64,000 nucleotides of DNA from Phlebopus portentosus. Taxonomy: Eukaryota > Basidiomycota > Agaricomycetes > Boletales > Boletinellaceae. Position numbers and translations under genes: made by a program. The notes under the pieces are model-generated. The model was not told the origin of the DNA. It made no database searches and saw only the letters and a list, made by a program, of their open reading frames with translations. Numbering within the stretch: position 1 is the stretch's first letter; each line of letters starts with the position of its first letter. The DNA lies in contig JAYXKI010000011.1 in assembly GCA_037892935.1 (NCBI GenBank), positions 496,001 through 560,000 on the forward strand, read 5' to 3'. Below, one piece after another: positions 41,801 through 53,799 of this stretch.

Positions 41801-44800
41801 CTGAAACAGTACATGAGATGGTTTGAAAGTGAAGGACGAAGCCCAGTCCTACCTCCCATTGGCCTTCACCGGATCATGCATGTTTGCAAGCATTGCAATG
41901 ATACGGTCAAGAGTTGGGACCACTTCAAGCGGTACAAGAAAGTCTGACGACAGTCGATCTGTTGGAGAACCGGACGACACTTCGGGAGGAAAAAACGCCT
42001 TTTGCTACACAAAGTGATGTTAGATTTTTCAATACATTTCAGACTTTCGGGAAAGCCATACTACTAGCGATGCCATCGCACCACATGCTGCATGTGACAA
42101 GAGCCTTGTCTCAGTTTGGAACTGTGCGATCGCTGCAGCTTTCTGCTGTGGATCAGGAAAGCCAGCTGTCGCAGCAGTTTGCATCGTCACAAGGCGCTGC
42201 TTTACGCTTTCGGACTGACTACCGCACTGGCACCACTCTTCACATAGGCGGTAGAGAGTCAAATGCATGTGTGCAGGGATGAATCTATCTGACGACTGAA
42301 GGCTCGACAGACCATCAAACAGTTTCCCCACTATTCCACAGAAATATCTTCGCAGCCGTTGATGCTGCCAATCTTTTCTAGTCTCTGGATTGCTCAAGAA
42401 TGCTTGCGTATGACGAACAAACTTCAGAACGTTAGTTAAACTATCCGTCCGACCAACTCCCCTTTGATCTTTGAGATGATGGGCAGTAAGTTGATAGATG
42501 TGAGCAACGGCGAGATACTGACGATCCTGCCGTCGGCTTCGCCTCGTAGATGTAGGGGATGTCTTGACTCGCGTTGTATCAACATAGAAATGGCGAGCGG
42601 AGAAGGAACCGAGGTCCTCCAAGAGATCTCTATAAGCATCACCCGGAAACGAACTGATGCAGAGTACCCCAATTTCGCGGAAAACACTGTTGTCGGAATC
42701 AAGGAAGGGTATAAGATAACGGAAAAGACCCCTCGTATCCGTCGAAACCAAATCGCGATCAGGCAAAGCGTCTGAAGGTGCACGTGCATGGTGACCTGAT
42801 GATGACTTGGGCTCCGGCGGAGCAGCCGTGCAGCAGGTGAGTTTCACCCACATGTGCCACTGCTCAATGACAGGCAAATTATCGGCGATGATCTTTTCCC
42901 TTTCCCGCACTGCGCCTACTGGTCCCCGAGTGGTTTGAGGTGGTGGCATGCGAGGATTGATCCCCGCAAGAGAAACAACTACAGCATGATACCGTACAGT
43001 TGCTGCGACCCACATGTCTCGGCATGATTTTATAACCTTTGACTTGTAATTTGCCTGCCGTCGGATAATCGACGGATAAACATGTAACCAAAGGGTTCGA
43101 TCTCGTTCATCCTCACTTCCTGCCATCCGAAGAATAATTTCGCCTGAAGTCGACTGACGCCACTGAGCTAGCCGATTGCATTCTTTTGCGTCAAGAAGAT
43201 CATCAAATCCGTGCAAGAATGTCTGTTGGTTCTGTTTGTCCGATAGTACGTCCAGAATCCGGAACGAACTATCCGAAAGTTCGTTCAAAGGCGTCGAAGG
43301 CTGTCCTTGAAAGTAGCCAACAATTCGTTCGAGTACGCGGACGAGCTTGATACCGACCGTACGAGCCGTTCGTAAGCGCGAACTAAGCAAGAATATCGCT
43401 GCGGTCTCGACTTCGAAGAACTGCGAATTAAGCCAACCCTCGGCGAATTCTCCCGATCGTGAAATAATCACCTGAGTCCATGCTTCCACTATGCTGAACC
43501 AAACATTCAGGAGCCGTAGACTCTCGAAGGGGAACCTCGTCCCGGACGTCTCTAAAGTGAGCTGCTTCGGCGAAAACAGGAATGACGCAAATCTAGAGAG
43601 GACTTGCGGAAGATGAGTACAGTCCTCGGAAATGTTGCGCAAAGCATTCGATGCTGCCTCTCCAACAGAAGGTTCGACATGAATGATCGCTCGAATTAAC
43701 ATATCTAGAGCTTCTTCAAGAGGAAGGGAAGGGTGGAGGCAGCGCGGCCAAGATGAAAAACATGCGCTCAGCAAACTCATTTGTCCACTGTATGTAGTCG
43801 GATATGCAACTGTTGCTTCGGGATGCTGACGAATGATAAGGCCAGACGAGTCCTCGTATGTATTGTTCGGGCGGACGTAAGACCACTGATCATCAAAAAT
43901 TGACATCCTCCCAACTGCCTTCGCACAAGTCGCAACAACTGAAACAAGCGTTGAGCCGACTCTATCAAAGAATTCCTCCATGCCTAGCTTTGATAAAACT
44001 GTCGGAGGACAGAAGGTCGCTGAGGATGGATAATCATCTCGGAAGGGAAGCATGGAAAAATCCGGACTCGAGGGCCAAGTAGGAGCACTCTCCTCCCGTT
44101 CAATCAGATGGAGTGAACGCAAAGTCGCTTCCAGGCCGATTGTTGTCCGTTCAGGAGCGAAGGAAAAAGACCCAGTGCCAGTCTGAGATGACTTAACCTG
44201 TTGCTCCTGTATCAAACTGAGGACCAGCTCGCTCCCGTAGTCGAAATGCCGCGAAAGAATGAAATGGACTATATAAATCAGAGGTTCCAGGTTTTCATCA
44301 CAATAGTTTACCCCGAAGCGAGATGGAGGGAGGAAGTGCTTCAGTAAATTGTCCAGGCGTGTGCTCGCTGTCGAAGTTGTCTCTCGGCAACGATACAAAT
44401 AGGTCCATACAAGTCGCATAGTTCCGTTTAGGATAAGTAACCTGTATGGTCGCTCCTAAATCATCCTGTCAGTGATCTGTGTCGTCGATACGATTAGCTT
44501 GAAGCGCTACCTTCAGTTTTGGGACACTAGTCTCAAAGCACAGAACCCAATTCTTCAAGAAGAAGTCCTGCGGTGCGACGCAAAGGCTTGTAATTACGAG
44601 CGGATATGCCACTTGCCAGTACCGAGGCTTGCTCATCATATCGCGTGCTTTGGTATAGATTACTTCCATGGCCTTTGCCCAGCCGGGATGATTAACTTCC
44701 GCTTGCGCAGTCTGACAACAGGACCATAAGATACCAAAATGCTAACCGTGAATATTCACTCACCTTTCCGATTGGGTGCAACAAATGGACGAGCATCTCA

Positions 44801-46493
44801 GCGAAAGCAATTTTAAGGCGGTAGCCGTGCGCGTGCTCAAAGCATTTCGAGAGAGACTCCATGAACTCTGCCCCTTCTTCAAACGCTTCCGGTGGCCAAA
44901 CCTTGATTTCAACATGCTTGAGCGCTCTCACGAGGATCTCGTACTTCATGTCCATGTCCTTCGGTATCTGATTGGACGCGACGGGTCCCAGTTCATGCAG
45001 AAATCTGTCCGTCACACTCTCAAACCTGAAGTGACGGAGTAAACATAGACAAGCTTTAAAAGACTGCAGATAACAGCTCACCTATGTTTAGCCAGCTTGC
45101 CTAAGAGAGTCGCATAAAGGTCGGCATTGATCGTATGGTTGCGTGACGAAGTGAGAACCTTCAGATTCGGCCGCTTAAACTGGTCGAAGGTCGTTTCCTC
45201 AAGATTGAATCCTAAAGTGTCACCGAGAGCGTCGCGTGGCACCGTTTGTACTACCGTAATTAACGCTCGGCACATGATATATATACTCGCAAGGCTCTTT
45301 CGCTCGTTGAGTATATTGACAATCTCCTTCGGCCCAGTAGATCGAGCATACGAGGAGGAGGAAGAGGAATGAATCAAGATGATGCTGCCCGAAACACTTT
45401 CTTGTTGAGATCTGCGCCAGCGCATGATTGAATCTACAACAGGCTTTGTAGTCTTCATAGCAATCTGACCCAGAGAAACAAGAAGGTCGTCAAATTTTGT
45501 ATCAACTTGCGGTCCAAAGAAGTCAATCAAGGACGGGTCCCGTTCTATCGGCTCTTTGAGAAAGCGCTCGATCTTGTGCTCCGCCATGGCTGCGAACTGT
45601 ATGAAGATTGCATGCAGTGCGTATTCAGAAGGTGTTCTTGGATCCATGACTGCTCGACCCTCCGTCTCATTCGTAACCGAAAATTCAGAACGTTGAGCGG
45701 TTCCGGAATATTCGTTTGGAACTCGAGGTACAGGAGGTGGAGTAGTTTGCCGCGGTGCTATATGATGAAAACCAAAGGAATAGTCGCTACCTGCATCCGA
45801 AGCATGAAACGTCGATCCAGTGTGTGAATGTTGGGTCTTCCCGTATACCTGCTCTTTCGATCTTGCAGACATAGCGCGACCATGCCGATGATCATTACTT
45901 GACGAAGGTGTCGGCGGCCGATGATACGCACTTGGTGGGCTCTTTGCTGCATGCACAGATGCGCTATGCGCAACCGATGATGTAGAGCGATTGAAAGGAT
46001 TGCGAAGGGCAGGATACACTTGACGATCCAGAGACGGGACCGGTGGAGTCTCGTTAGACTTACCACCGCTTTTGAAAGCATTCCGCAGGGATGCAAAGCT
46101 CGCTTTCTTTGTGAACGGTGTGGATGTTGGAAGTGAAGCTTGCGACGAGTGCGCCGTTTGAAGAGACGAATTTGACCGTGCGGCAAACGACGCAGAAGGA
46201 GCGTGAAGTGAAAAGGACGAGTCCTCTGATGCAGCGGAATCCTGGCGCGAATGAAAGTAGTCTCTATCTCCTGAAGGTCTGTCTGGAGCTGCAGTCGGGG
46301 TCAAGAGCGTCGGCGAGTCTGAGCCAGATGAAGCACCAAAGCCGAAGGCATTGGCACTTCGACCAAAAGGTATAGACGATGAACTAAATTCATCGTCATC
46401 AAGGTCTATAAAACAGATAAGTTTATATCCAATTCATGTGATGAGTATAGCAGACACACCTGGTATGGTTATCTGACTTATTCCTTCAGCCAT
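38827..46493 (-). CDS. Cell morphogenesis scaffold, Furry/TAO3/PAG1 (Mor2) family
   Basis: Giant HEAT/armadillo-type scaffold of the RAM/MOR network that holds the NDR kinase (Cbk1/Orb6) and controls polarised growth. ATG at 46493 (MAEGISQITIP), intron, then a Ser/Pro-rich N-terminus with the FGFG patch. The Furry N-terminal homology begins at EYALHAIFIQFAAMAEHKIE (about 45600) and continues through exons 45081-46390, ~44763-45021, ~44470-44700, 42006-44419, 41851-42005 and 38827-41801. The large C-terminal exons are helical repeats (for example LLPQLYWCTVACLSTPIEAE); the tail after about 39300 is acidic and Ser-rich and ends NGYWQRNRRRNL. Total about 2,300-2,400 aa. Reads intact. Divergent from the CBS gene across 427 bp. 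Confidence 0.92.
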
Positions 46494-46920
46494 CCTTGGA
46501 GGTGTGCTGCCTAGACCAGCAAAGGGTGTCTACGGCGCGCGTCAAAGACCGAGTTCAGCCTGTTCAACTTCCGTAGCGCAAGTCTGCCTGCAGCGAGCCC
46601 TGAATACCCCGGCTCAGAGCACGTCTGCTGAGCAGGAAAGCCCGTCACTGCGGTCGTTGTCGTTGTCGAGTTGACGTCGAGCGGCAGATGTTGTAGCGAG
46701 AAGCTCCTTCACCAAAAGAGTTATTATCTAATAAGTTACTTTTATGACTGTGAGAGCTATATACCTAATCTGGCACCTCGGATAATTACTCTCGCCCCCG
46801 ACAGAAATGGCACGAAACGCCTTGATGTCTAGCTCGTTGAATCCCCGCTCCCCCAACGCTTTCAACTTGAAAGGTGACCACCACCACGTCGATAAGTAGA
46901 ACACGACTTCATTCTACACG
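46494..46920. promoter_or_regulatory. Divergent promoter between TAO3/PAG1 and the CBS gene
   Basis: 427 bp between opposing ATGs (46493 minus, 46921 plus), with no ORF of note. Position alone implies shared or adjacent promoters; no specific factor site is claimed. Confidence 0.5.
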
Positions 46921-47723
46921 ATGAACGGTATATCCGTAGGCATTTCGCCGGCAGTGAATGGGAATCTGAACGGCGTTGATGGATGCTCATCGGGTGCTCA
47001 TTTGTATAGAGGTGCAGTAGTGGAGGTGCGCACGCTAGCCCTATGCCAACTTGACATCCCATCTTACTTGAAGTGGGTCAGGACTTACAACTTCCCCCTG
47101 CGTTTGCACTCCCAGAAAGCGAGAGTATAGCCCGTGCGATCGAACTCGCTTATGACCGCGATTTTTCTCACATCCCGTATGTGTTATCTCTGGATCAAGT
47201 AGTGAATTGCAGTCAGGGACCTTATCTCTGTCCGACGTAGCATTCTATCAAAGCAACGAAAACCTGTTGGTTATATCGACGTCACGAAGCTCAAGGCCAA
47301 ATGGGAAGCTGGACAAGCCGACCCAGTACGTAGCATCTACTCTATCGTCATGAGAAGCTATGACGAATTGTGGATTTAAGACCGACAGCGTCGTAAAATA
47401 CATGACCAAATTCCGCCGCGGTCCTTCACAGACGTATACTCTCATTACGCCAGATACACCGTTACACGAGCTTGAAGACTTTCTAAAGCATAATTTATTC
47501 GCTCTCGGTATGCACACAATTCCGTTAGGTTCAAGGGTTATCATATCTGACTCTTCCAAATACATGTTGAAAAGTCACTGATTACGAAAGAAAGTTTGTC
47601 TTAGCTGTGGCTACGCAAAGCGATTTGGAAGTGAGTCGTCTATTGTCAATTCGGCAATGCAGAACAACCTTGACTCTTTCCCCCCTTTCACTGCAGAGTT
47701 TCCTTAAACGGCGCGGCGTCTGA
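46921..47723 (+). CDS. Small CBS-domain protein
   Basis: ATG 46921. Exons join as 46921-47025 (MNGISVGISPAVNG...), LQLPPAFALPESESIARAIE..., VRRSILSKQRKPVGYIDVTK LKAKWEAGQADP, TDSVVKYMTKFRRGPSQTYT LITPDTPLHELEDFL, VTDYERKFVLAVATQSDLE and the final SFLKRRGV with stop at 47721-47723. Two CBS motifs form one Bateman module, which usually binds adenosine nucleotides and senses energy state. At about 200 aa it has no attached catalytic domain. Partner and ligand unknown. Five short introns with good GT-AG borders. Confidence 0.9.
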
Positions 47724-49272
47724 TGACTTTGCATATCTCATGTCCTCACTCAGGATATTCAACACTGCTCCGCTAGAGATTTAATCTCTGTACAATTAAG
47801 CAATTAGATCTGCTGCACTTCTTTGGCTTACAGAACGAACCCGCAGTTCTGGCAGACAACAAGGCAGGGTTAGCAATATATACGCGAGTTCGCTGACCGG
47901 AATGGCCGACTTTCATTTTCCGGGAGCTTCGTGTGCTTCTGGCTTCAAACGGCTTGACAAATGACAAATGAGCTATGGGCGAGATTCAGATCTTCTGGTC
48001 TGCGGACTGTTTTAATATCGGAAACTAAGAAGACCGCTACAGACAAAAGCTACCAAATTCATCCGAGACAATAGGTTATGGATACCCAAGAATCTACATT
48101 CTGAATGAAGTGAAAATCGATTTCAGTGTAAGCGAGAAATGCTCTAGCAATGGATCATTCTTATCAAGTCAGACGTACTTTCGAAAGTATTCTTGGCGAC
48201 GGTATTGTTCGGTACGCTGTGAAAAAATTAGATCATTTGAGTTCGTCTGTTCACACTCTGTGACTTATTTCCGCGACGCTTGTAATAGTCGTTGGAAATG
48301 GTTTCGCTTAGTTTCTGTTAGAGCTTGCATTCATGATCGTCTTTATAGCTATCGAGGGATATTCTGTAATTTCATACTTTGCCACTAATCTTACATATAC
48401 GACGCTCCTAAAAGGAAGCGTGGGAACTTTCAAATTGGAAGTTCCGCCGCGAGTATTTTCGACTCGACTCTTGTAAGCCATCAGAACAAGAACATTTGCT
48501 GTGAAATTTTCACCGACCAGTAAGTACGGGGATCAGGCCCATTTAGCCATTTGAGCACTAGACAAGGGACAACTGGGTTTTCTTCCCTGCTTTCTTCCCT
48601 GATCACCATTGCCAGACAGATTACATTACGTATTTAATTTTGTTCGAGGGTTCATTTGGGTTCCTTGCTTGGGACTGTATGCCGAAACAAAACCAGCGAA
48701 GTGAGTCCGGTTTATCGTGTCATATCCAGCGGTCTTGAACGTTTCTGAACCAGTGGCTTCGAACGCGACCTCCGTAGTCATGGAAGAGATCCCAGCGTGA
48801 GGGGCGTGTTAGATTCGCGTTTCAAATCTCTCCATATGACCGAAATCGGGGGGGATGCCGCTCTCAGTCCGACCGCGACCGCGCCGACGGTACGAGGGGA
48901 ATGGGCCGAGTCGTGATCGACCTGACGAAACTCAAATTAACCCAGATTGCTCCATAACAGCGCACATGAACATGAGAGCTTCCCAGCCATTGGCCGATCT
49001 TGGTTAGACACCGCAATCGCGTAGCCCTTCGTACTGTATAAGAGTCTTCAGCTAATCTCCGTCCGCAAGTCCATATCCGTTTGTCGCTTTCCACCTAAGC
49101 CAGCTACGGGTACTCGCCCTCCATTCCTCTAGCAAAGCCGAGCACCGAAAAACAAAAGCGCCTCGATCATTGACGTGATTGTTCTCTCTTTAAGTACCCG
49201 GGCTAGACTTGATCACGATACACTATCTGCTCTAGCCCATCAAGCTCGCTCCATCAAGTTTAGGGCTGGATC
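47724..49272. other. Intergenic, no gene seen
   Basis: 1.5 kb with only short ORFs. The right end is the promoter and 5' UTR of the G-alpha gene; TTTAAGTA near 49190 is a weak TATA candidate. Confidence 0.45.
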
Positions 49273-49287
49273 ATGCGTCGAACTTGA
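49273..49287 (+). promoter_or_regulatory. Four-codon upstream ORF overlapping the G-alpha start
   Basis: ATG CGT CGA ACT TGA at 49273-49287; its TGA shares a base with the main ATG (TGATG). This geometry suits termination-reinitiation or attenuation of the downstream gene. Whether the transcript includes it is unknown. Confidence 0.5.
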
Positions 49288-49838
49288 TGGTTCATCCGTC
49301 TTCTCGTTATAGGTCGAGTACCCGAGGACAAACGGGCCACACTTTGGATCCATCCGCTTTCAGGTCCAGGACGATGCCCAGTCTACGCTCGCACAGGGAG
49401 GACTCGTCGCACTGGCCCCCCAGACTGGACGATACCTTCGAGACGGCGGAAGATGTGGCGCGGAAGGCTGCTGAGGATTGGGAGGCGCAACAGACGAGCG
49501 AGAAGATTGACCTCAGTATTTCTGCGGAGCGCTCGAGAAGAAAGAAGAGTAAGGCGGTGAAGATTCTGCTTCTGGGTGAGTTCTCTCGCTTCTCTTCTCC
49601 CTCTTAGTGGATCGTCTCACGCACTAATCCAATCCGGCGTTTTGTTTTTCTCTCGCCGGCTAGGTCAATCGGAGTCTGGGAAATCCACTACACTTCGGAA
49701 TTTCCAATTGAACCTAGCGCCACAAGCGTTCCAAGCAGACGGAGAGGCATGGAGGACTGTCATTCATCTCAATCTCTTGATCTCCGTGAACTATTTGCTG
49801 GAAGTGCTGAAATCACTTCCTGACGCGGACGGTGTACG

Positions 49839-49870
<32 letters not shown>

Positions 49871-51938
49871 AGTCACCATATTTATTTACAACGCCTTCCC
49901 GGCAGCTCATAGAGAAAGAGAAATCGCGACTTCGGTCAATTGAAAACTCGGTTGGCTACTCTACTAGGACGAGCAATCAGCAGGGCCCAGCATACTCGAC
50001 CGAACTTCGACGTCTGATGCTCAGTCTCCTTCCCTTAAAAAGCATTGAACAGACTCTCCGACAGCGTCTTGGAGCTGAACCATCGGTTGTAGATCCAACA
50101 AAGACGGAGCTACGCGATGGTATATCGAGTGTAATAAAAGCTCCTAAATACCAGCAGCAAACGAAGGAGTCTCGAGATCCATATGCTCGTCCCGCTTCGG
50201 CGCAGTCCTCGCTACCCGGAACCTACAACAGGCATTTGCTTGGTTTCAGGAGACACTCCATCTCTTCTTCAGCCACTTCATCGACGTCATCAATCTCGAG
50301 TCCTAGTCCAACAGATCCAAATGGGCTCAGCAGTGGAATTCCTTCGGCGACTTTGGCTCCAGATTCGGCGGTATTGAAGGGACGCCTCCATCATCGACGA
50401 AACAGCAGACTCTATGGTCTAGTTGACTCCTTCGCGGTCAAAGTACGAGGCAGCACAGGGTGGAGACGGCGTGCACGAATACCGGATAGCCTCAGTTCTG
50501 GACGCAGCACCTCAAGCGTATCTATAGAGCATGACTCCTCCCAGCCTAATTCCAGGAGTCCGAGCCTGGACGCCATGAGCGAACAGGAGGAGCGAGAGCT
50601 TCAATCGGCTCGACAAATTATTCAGGTCTTTGGGGAAGACATTGAGAGACTCTGGCGAAATGAGGATGTCCAAAGACTTCTTAAGCGCAAGAATATTCGA
50701 CTAGAGAGTCGGCCTGGCTTGTGAGCTGACTATTCTTTCCGTCAGATAAGTGAAGACAAAGACTAATGTATCATGAAGCTTCCTCAACGATGTCCTGCGG
50801 ATCACCGCGTTTGATTACGTGCCGACTACGTGTCAGTTTAATTGGTATACCTATCACCCATGTGTTTGACTAATTACGTGTACCCTTCAGCTGATATCCT
50901 TCGTGCTCGTCTTCAAACAACGGGTGTCGAGGAGCACAGACTGATCTTAGAGACTGGGTCCGATGCGGGAAAAGAATGGGTAATTTACGACGTCGGAGGA
51001 TTTCGCAGTCAACGTGCTGCATGGGCGCCATTCTTTGACACTGGTTAGTCCGTTTCTCCTTTACTGGTGATCGAAAACACGCCGTGATCTCGAGGGCAAA
51101 TGTGCCTTACTTTTGAAATGCGACATGTCGGAAAGCCCTGATATCACGACGACCCTTCCTCTGTGCATCGGATTCGATTGATCAGATTTACTAACTCAAT
51201 TCGTCGGCCGTCACGGTGGCTTTTTTCTCTTCACAGTGAATGCTATCATCTTTCTTGCCCCGATCTCGGCATTTGACGAATGGCTCGTTGAGGACCCAAG
51301 TGTCAATCGATTAGTGAGTGTTTGAGTTTCATACTTACACGTCGTTGCAACGAGGGGGTTCGAGACGGAGAACTGACGATAACGCTTTCTTCACATCAGG
51401 AGGACTCGTTCCACCTTTGGCGTGAAATCTGTGCCAATCGCCTTCTCGCATCTGTCGAGTTTATCCTGTTCTTGAACAAGTACGACGCCCTTCGGGCCAA
51501 GATACGCGCCGGAATTCGATTCTCTGATTATGTCGTTAACTACGACGACCAAGACGGTGCTAAGAACGACGCTGAGAGTATCGCAAGATGTAAGCTCCGG
51601 AAACACCTTGACTACTTTGATCATCTATCTCACAGGGAATATCTGCGATCGTAGACATGCTAGCCACGTTCAACGTGGCTCATAAAAACCTCTCCCCTAA
51701 ACCACGAAAACTCCGAGCTTACCTTACTTCCGTGATAGTAAGTGACCTTCCCTCCGTGTTGTACTAAACCGTGATCTCATTGTGGCGCGATAAGGATTCT
51801 CGTGCTACCTCTAAAGTTGTTACTCACAGTACGTCTGGGTCAACCCATTGACATCACACTTACTAACTCCTCATTGTCGTGCATTTAGTCAGCGAGCAAG
51901 TCTTAATTAGCAACCTCGTCAAGGGTGATATTCTGTAA
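49287..51938 (+). CDS. Noncanonical G-protein alpha subunit, switch II Gln replaced by Phe
   Basis: Nine exons: 49287-49575, 49664-50720, 50779-50831, 50891-51043, 51237-51313, 51400-51589, 51655-51737, 51795-51828, 51889-51938, summing to 661 codons plus stop. Motifs: P-loop GQSESGKST, DILRARLQTTGV (catalytic Arg kept), DVGGFRSQRAAW (Phe where G-alphas have the catalytic Gln), FLNKYDAL and C-terminal EQVLISNLVKGDIL. A ~230-residue insert in the helical domain includes a CAG-encoded polyGln run (49840-49869) and Ser-rich sequence. No MG myristoylation signal. It is a paralogue of the gene at 19448-23073 with several identical exon lengths. Start could also be the ATG at 49374. Confidence 0.93.
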
Positions 51939-52330
51939 ATCGCTGTACTCCAATTCGGTCATCAAGCTGGATCCTTGAAACAGCCGCAATTTCCTCGTAT
52001 GCTCTCTCTGCCACAGCTCATGTAAAGGAATCTTATATTAGCAAACACTACAAACCCTATGTTTCTGTAGCAATCACCGTCGTGTCATTAAATCTATGAT
52101 ATGTGCCCGTCGGCAACTGACTTTCATCTAATAGACATTATCGTCGGATTTGCTTTCGAGACTCATTCAAGACATCGAAGCTGAGTGGCATCATGAAGGT
52201 CGCACGCAACTGGACAAGGGGTGCCAGCGTGCTAAGTTCTAAATATAATCGCCGGTCCTTATATCTGATAAGTAGTATACAAAGCTTTAGGAGAACAAAG
52301 CGGAAGGCAAAGCAATGACTGCCCTAACAA
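51939..52330. other. Convergent 3' region, no gene seen
   Basis: Between the G-alpha stop and the DIB1 stop. Short ORFs only. Confidence 0.5.
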
Positions 52331-53051
52331 TCAGTATCTGTAGCGAGTCGAGTAGTCTGATTCCTGGGAGTTAGCCTAATGATATATGAAACTAAGATAA
52401 AGCGCACCTTTGGGAGAAACGACGAGACCACGACCCTTCGAAGCACCACGATATACAGTCTCAATGATATCGACGAGCTGAAGACCATCACTAAGTCGAT
52501 CTCAATGCATAAGTTTAGTAACGATCGTACCTCCTGTTTGTTATCCATGGCCCAATTACTTGAATTTACAGTACGTGTCAGAAGTATTGGCATCAAATAA
52601 CAGCACCAGAACTCACATTTTATTATTGTTACCGGTACCAAGATCTATCATGATATGCTTGTTTCTAACGAAGCCCTTGTAAGAGATGCAATTCAAGTTG
52701 TGCAAGGACCATAGATCCTTACCGATAGAAGAACATCACTGTGCAAGGGTCATACAACTCGTACATCTACCGCGCGACAATTCCGTGAGCACGTCAGATC
52801 CTCCTAAATACCTATTTTTCAAATACAATGGAACATACCTTGTTGAAATCAGGCACTTGCGTGATATCACAGAGGTAGATAACAGCGAAGTTCTGCACCT
52901 TCTCAGAGACACCATAAAGCGTCTCGTCCATCTTCATGCACTGAGGGTCCCAGTCATGACCGAAGCGAATGACAACAACGCGATCCTCTTCAGACTTGAT
53001 CGCTTCATCTACGTGCCAGCCAGAAGGAAGATGCGGTAAGAAGTAGGACAT
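52331..53051 (-). CDS. DIB1: U5 snRNP thioredoxin-fold protein DIB1/Dim1 (TXNL4A)
   Basis: Essential 15-kDa component of the U4/U6.U5 tri-snRNP that keeps the spliceosome inactive until activation. ATG 53051: MSYFLPHLPSGWHVDEAI, RFGHDWDPQCMKMDE, VAVIYLCDITQVPDF-type block, MYELYDPCTVMFFYR, NKHIMIDLGTGNNNK, INWAMDNKQE, LVDIIETVYRGASKGRGLVV, DYSTRYRY-stop (52333-52331). Exons 53051-52839 and 52767-52724 and the later ones have clean GT-AG borders; one intron splits Arg before NKHIM. About 142 aa, the normal length, with near-invariant sequence. Confidence 0.97.
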
Positions 53052-53799
53052 TTTGAGGTATAAAAAATGTCGTAGAACAATGTAGAATCCGTTTGTGGCG
53101 GGCTCTTCGAATCTGAGGACGGTCACGTGCGATGGCATGATCGACAAAGATCGACTCGGACTTGTCGACTTTTTATTTGATTTTCACCACTGCCGACGTT
53201 TCGTCTTCCCTTCTCCTTAAAAGGACAGAATGGCTAAGAAGGCCACCTTGAGCCTCTTCATCATGATAAACTATTGATAAACTTGAATCTCGGAAATAGG
53301 CTTTCAATCGATGCAATTGCTCAATATATCGTAGTACTCACGTTATGGTCAAATATTGATCGATTTGTTCCGACCACGAGCAGTTCTGTCCACGCCAACT
53401 TCACGAGGCCCTATCAACGTCTGTGTGTTTGGACTTTATCGTCGTTCCGAACTCATTTCTGGAGAGCCTTTCGGAGCGCCTTCTTTCCTAAACTTCACGA
53501 AGCCTATAGCTTGCATTTGTGGGGTGCTTATCTCACGGAATGGTGTCATCCAGTCTTCGACTTGCGCAATACTATCCAGTAACGTGCTTCGAGTTGGAAA
53601 TGTTGGAATTAAGACTCGCAAAGCATCATACTTTCGTGATTCTCGTGACTACGAGGGAGCGGTCCGATGGATTATAAAAAGGTTGTCCTTGCGATATGCG
53701 ATGGTAGCGAACTGGACTCTCACCCAGAAGCTCTGCGATCTCCACTGAGAACAATATCTGGCATCTGCTTGACTTGAAATTATCAGAAGATCAGAAGTA
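53052..53799. other. Divergent intergenic region between DIB1 and the dioxygenase gene
   Basis: Two overlapping plus-strand ORFs (53274-53582 and 53356-53748) are open but unrecognised and start without context. I treat the stretch as promoter sequence. Confidence 0.45.

Noticed and set aside
41445..44082. Plus-strand ORFs opposite TAO3/PAG1
   Set aside because: Antisense shadows of the long minus-strand exons.
53274..53748. Overlapping plus-strand ORFs as a gene
   Set aside because: No recognised motif, no clear start or splice structure, and the region lies between two divergent genes.
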